A stretch of 33,074 bases of DNA. Source: Rhodospirillaceae bacterium (GTDB lineage: Bacteria > Pseudomonadota > Alphaproteobacteria > GCA-2731375). Below the pieces are notes generated by a model. That model was given only the letters and a program-made list of their open reading frames with translations, had not been told where the DNA came from and searched no databases. Both the position numbers and the translations under genes were made by a program. Location of the stretch: positions 1 through 33,074 of the forward strand of contig JABIRL010000143.1 of the NCBI GenBank assembly GCA_018667855.1. The letters run 5' to 3'. Below are positions 30,133 to 33,074 of the stretch, one piece after another. How positions within the stretch are numbered: the stretch's first letter is position 1; each line of letters opens with the position of its first letter.

Positions 30133-32010
30133 ATGGTGGCTAACAGGGCGGAAACAGCGGGAATGCCGCCGAAACAGACGATTACCCTGCGCCAGCAGGC
30201 CTATCGGGGCATGGCGGATCAATCCGATCACAGCGTCGGCTCGGACGCGGCTATCTTGTGGCGCGTTACCCGGCTTGTACTGCGCCATCGCCTGCGTCTG
30301 GCCCTGGCCGTGGGCGCGACTATCGCGGCCGCCGTCTTCCAGCTTATGATCCCGCGCTTCCTAGGGCAGTCCGTTGACAGCGCCCTTGGCCTTTTGGGCA
30401 ATGACACCATCGCCGAGGAAGCTTCTCGGGCGGCCTTGTTCGATGCCGCCATGCTATTGCTGGCCGCCTCCGTTCTGCGTGGCATTTTCACCCTGGCGCA
30501 CAACTACGGCGGCGAGGCGATAGGCCATTTGGTCGCCTTCGATCTGCGCCTGGCCTTTTACAGCAAGTTGCAAAGCCTCAGCTTCTCGTTCCATGACAAG
30601 GTGCATACGGGCGAATTGATCACCCGGGGCATGCTGGATCTGGAAGGCGTGCGCATGTTCGTCAATACGGGGCTGTTGCGCCTGGTCTTGTTGATCAATC
30701 TGATCGGCGCCGGCGCCTATCTGCTGCTCTCCAGCGATCTGCTGCTGGGCATTTTAAGTTTTTCCTTCGTGCCTTTCGTGGCCTGGCGTTCCTCCGCCGC
30801 ACGGCTGCGCCTGCGGGCATTGTGGCTGGCGTTGCAGGAACGCATGGGGCGGCTGGGTCAGATCATGGACGAAAACCTGACCGGTATTCGCGTGGTCCGG
30901 GCTTTTGGCGCCGAACCGTACGAGATCGGCAAATTCGACATGGCCTCCGACGACGCCATGGCCATCGCCGATGAACGGATCAAGACCCGGGCGGCCTCCA
31001 CCTCGGTCATGACCTTCGCCTATTTTATCGCCATGGGCCTGGTGCTTTGGGTCGGCGGCCTGCAGGTTTTGGATGGCGCCATGACCGTGGGTGAGTTGAC
31101 CGTGTTTCTGACCTTCATCACCATATTGCAGCAACCGGTGCGGCAATTGGGCCTGCTGGTCAATTCCATCGCGCGGGCCTCCACCTGCGGGGCCAGGTTG
31201 TTCGCGGTACTGGACCTGGAACCGGCCATCGCGGACCCGGCCGAAGCACAGGCGCTGGACCCAACCGAAGGTACCGTCAGGTTCGAGGATGTATCTTTTA
31301 CCTATGCGGACGAGAACGCCCCGCCGGTGCTGCACAATGTTTCTTTCACGGTCGAAAGAGGCAAGACCCTGGGCATCGTCGGCCCACCCGGCAGCGGCAA
31401 ATCCACCATCGCCAACCTGCTGCCGCGCTATTACGATCCCAGCGGCGGCCGCATTACCGTGGACGGCGTGGATATCCGCGAGGTCACCCTGGCCTCTTTA
31501 CGCCAGGCCATGCGCATCGTGCAGCAGGATTCATTTTTGTTCACCACGTCGCTGGAAAACAACATTGCCTATGGCGATCCCTGGGCCGATGACGCCATGG
31601 TTCATGGCGCCGCCTCCACCGCGCAGATCGACGGCTTCGTCGGCGCCCTGCCCGACGGTTATGGCACCCTGGTGGGCGAGCGGGGCGTCTCGCTCTCCGG
31701 CGGGCAAAAGCAGCGCGTGGCCATTGCCCGGGCCGCCATACTGGAGGGGACGGTGTTGGTGTTCGATGATTCCACCGCCGCCATCGATGCCGAGACTGAG
31801 CGGCGCATCCGTACCGCTCTGGCGGAACATACCGCCCGCTGCGCCACCATCATAATCTCTCACCGTCTGGGCGCCCTGCGTCACGCGGACGAAATCATCT
31901 TCCTGGAGGCCGGCCGCATTGTAGAGCGCGGTGATCACGACAGCCTGATTGCCGAGGACGGCCGCTATGCCGCGTTATTCGCGCTGCAAAGCCGGGATGA
32001 TGCGCAATGA
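30133..32010 (+). CDS. ABC exporter half-transporter with degenerate Walker B
   Basis: The 625-residue product has a six-helix exporter domain (about 40-350) followed by a nucleotide-binding domain. The Walker A is GPPGSGKST (417-425), the Q-loop QQDSF, the signature LSGGQ (521-525), and the switch histidine lies in ISHRL. The Walker B reads VLVFDDSTAAID, with aspartate (D546) where active sites have glutamate. This is the mark of the degenerate half of heterodimeric exporters such as BmrCD or TM287/288. The start is placed at ATG 30133 because of the promoter just upstream; ATG 30163 and 30211 are possible. Its stop overlaps the next start as ATGA. It exports an unknown, probably hydrophobic, substrate. 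Confidence 0.87.
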   Translation: MVANRAETAGMPPKQTITLRQQAYRGMADQSDHSVGSDAAILWRVTRLVLRHRLRLALAVGATIAAAVFQLMIPRFLGQSVDSALGLLGNDTIAEEASRAALFDAAMLLLAASVLRGIFTLAHNYGGEAIGHLVAFDLRLAFYSKLQSLSFSFHDKVHTGELITRGMLDLEGVRMFVNTGLLRLVLLINLIGAGAYLLLSSDLLLGILSFSFVPFVAWRSSAARLRLRALWLALQERMGRLGQIMDENLTGIRVVRAFGAEPYEIGKFDMASDDAMAIADERIKTRAASTSVMTFAYFIAMGLVLWVGGLQVLDGAMTVGELTVFLTFITILQQPVRQLGLLVNSIARASTCGARLFAVLDLEPAIADPAEAQALDPTEGTVRFEDVSFTYADENAPPVLHNVSFTVERGKTLGIVGPPGSGKSTIANLLPRYYDPSGGRITVDGVDIREVTLASLRQAMRIVQQDSFLFTTSLENNIAYGDPWADDAMVHGAASTAQIDGFVGALPDGYGTLVGERGVSLSGGQKQRVAIARAAILEGTVLVFDDSTAAIDAETERRIRTALAEHTARCATIIISHRLGALRHADEIIFLEAGRIVERGDHDSLIAEDGRYAALFALQSRDDAQ

Positions 32011-33074
32011 CCACAATTCAGGACCAGGACCATGACCAGGATCGGGATCGGGATCGGGATCGGGATCGGGATCGGGAAAAAGACGCCGCGCGGCCGCCAA
32101 GGGCAGTCGTCGGCTCGCAGATCAGCCATGACGAGGAGATGTTCGGCGCCGCCTTCGACGGCAAGGTGGTGCGCCGCTTTTTCACCTATGTGAAGCCCTA
32201 CAAGCACCGTATCTACATCGCGCTGTTTTCGGTGCTGGTGTTCACCGGGGCCCAGCTGGCCATACCCCTGATCATCCGCTATGCCATCGACAAGGCTCTG
32301 ATCGCCGAGGGCGGCAGCGGGTCGATATTGTTGGCGGCCATGGCGGCCTTCGCCGTTATCATCCTCATCAACTACGGCGCCAGCTATCTGCAGGATCTGC
32401 TGGTCGGCCTGACCGGTGAAAACGCGATCTTCGATCTGCGCCGGGCCATGTTCATGCATCTGCAGCACGTCGGCCTGTCCTTTATGGATAAGACGGAAAT
32501 CGGTCGCATGATGTCGCGCCTGCAAGGCGATGTGAATTCACTGCAGGAGTTTTTGGAGAACTCCATCACCGCCATCGGCGATCTGGTGCTGCTGGTGGGC
32601 ATCATCATCATTATGCTGGTATTGGATTTCTGGCTCGGCCTGTTGACCCTTTCCGTGGTGCCGGTGCTGTTGTTCGTCCGTCTGGTCTGGTTGCCCAGGG
32701 CGCGGGTTGCCTTTCGCACCGCGCGGGAGACGAATTCGTCAGCCAACGGCGCCCTGGCCGAGGGCATCCATGCGGTGCGCACCGTGCAGGGCATGGGGCG
32801 GGAGGCGGTGAATTTCGAGCTGTACAAGGAAAAGGCCCGGGAAAACCTGCGTTCCCACCTGCGTTCGGCCAAGTTCGCCCAGGCCATGATACCGATCGTC
32901 GATACCCTGACCGGGGCTGCGATGGGCATTGTCGTGGTGGTTGGGGGCGCGTTGGTGCTGGACGATGCCCTGGACATCGGCGTCATGGTCGCCTTCCTGT
33001 TCTATGTGCAGCGGTTCTTTGACCCGATCCGCTCGCTGACCATTCAATACAGTGTCATGCAGCGGGCCATGGCC
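32007..33074 (+). CDS. second ABC exporter half-transporter, partial (runs off the window)
   Basis: Only the first 356 codons are here. After an N-terminal tail of alternating Asp/Arg residues (about 8-24), the membrane domain of an ABC exporter begins (VKPYKHRIYIALFSVLVF, FMHLQHVGLSFMDKTEIGR, ALAEGIHAVRTVQGMGRE, FYVQRFFDPIRSL). The ATP-binding half lies beyond the end. It starts at ATG 32007 inside the stop of the first half-transporter (ATGA), so translation is coupled and the two should form a heterodimer. I expect this one to carry the intact Walker B glutamate. Confidence 0.85.
   Translation, partial: MTTIQDQDHDQDRDRDRDRDRDREKDAARPPRAVVGSQISHDEEMFGAAFDGKVVRRFFTYVKPYKHRIYIALFSVLVFTGAQLAIPLIIRYAIDKALIAEGGSGSILLAAMAAFAVIILINYGASYLQDLLVGLTGENAIFDLRRAMFMHLQHVGLSFMDKTEIGRMMSRLQGDVNSLQEFLENSITAIGDLVLLVGIIIIMLVLDFWLGLLTLSVVPVLLFVRLVWLPRARVAFRTARETNSSANGALAEGIHAVRTVQGMGREAVNFELYKEKARENLRSHLRSAKFAQAMIPIVDTLTGAAMGIVVVVGGALVLDDALDIGVMVAFLFYVQRFFDPIRSLTIQYSVMQRAMA
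32041..32076. repeat. hexanucleotide tandem repeat (ATCGGG)6
   Basis: Six exact copies of ATCGGG lie within the first codons of the second half-transporter and code for an Asp-Arg dipeptide run; imperfect GACCAG-type copies (Gln-Asp) precede it at 32020-32040. Because the unit is 6 bp, slippage would lengthen or shorten the tail without breaking the frame. Confidence 0.93.

Noticed and set aside
32041..32076. Repeat as a CRISPR array or telomere-like sequence
   Set aside because: The units are 6 bp, contiguous, without spacers, and lie in frame inside a convincing ABC transporter gene.

Overview
The window is GC-rich, gene-dense bacterial DNA with short gaps and Shine-Dalgarno starts. The gene families suggest an alphaproteobacterium, perhaps Rhodospirillales- or Bradyrhizobium-like and likely uncultured: a cyclase/TolB-like/TPR protein, a kinase-DUF6285 fusion, a long class III CoA-transferase, many CoA-linked catabolic genes, DUF1194 and a DHA2 exporter. 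The taxonomic placement is inference. The organism probably makes selenocysteine, because one gene here needs it, although no sel genes lie in the window.

Left end (1-2.4 kb): a 180 bp palindromic, MITE-like element abuts the surviving 3' end of a coxL-type molybdenum hydroxylase gene. A class III adenylate cyclase gene follows on the minus strand, split by a single in-frame amber codon.

Middle left (2.4-13.5 kb): a mixed metabolic stretch holds an enoyl-CoA hydratase-family protein, AMP nucleosidase, a DHA2 exporter, an amidase, a kinase-DUF6285 fusion, an AstE/AspA-type zinc deacylase coupled to a class III CoA-transferase, an exported DUF1194 protein, and an unrecognised protein with a possible Fe(II)/2-oxoglutarate-type residue pattern.

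Core of interest (13.5-24.9 kb): a minus-strand operon of about 9.5 kb runs, in transcription order: a 34-codon mini-gene, an acyl-CoA carboxylase carboxyltransferase, an N,N-dimethylformamidase large-subunit-like protein, a UGSC-family selenoprotein with in-frame TGA and an adjacent SECIS-like hairpin, two paralogous proteins of a family I associate with UGSC proteins, an alpha/beta-hydrolase-domain protein, and an enoyl-CoA hydratase-family protein. Divergent from it are a cupin, an NTF2/SnoaL-like protein and an FMN-dependent 2-hydroxyacid oxidase. The set looks like a catabolic route for an unknown amide- or ester-containing compound, with a selenium-dependent redox step at its centre.

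Right (24.9-29.4 kb): seven tightly coupled minus-strand genes encode a lipoprotein, exported proteins, a MotA/TolQ/ExbB-like channel, a single-pass anchored protein and a proline-rich TonB/TolA-like protein. Together they look like an energised cell-envelope machine built from unfamiliar parts. The end of the window (29.7-33 kb) has a small helical protein and two half-ABC exporters that look like a heterodimer with one degenerate ATP site. The second is cut by the window edge and carries a hexanucleotide repeat coding for Asp-Arg dipeptides.
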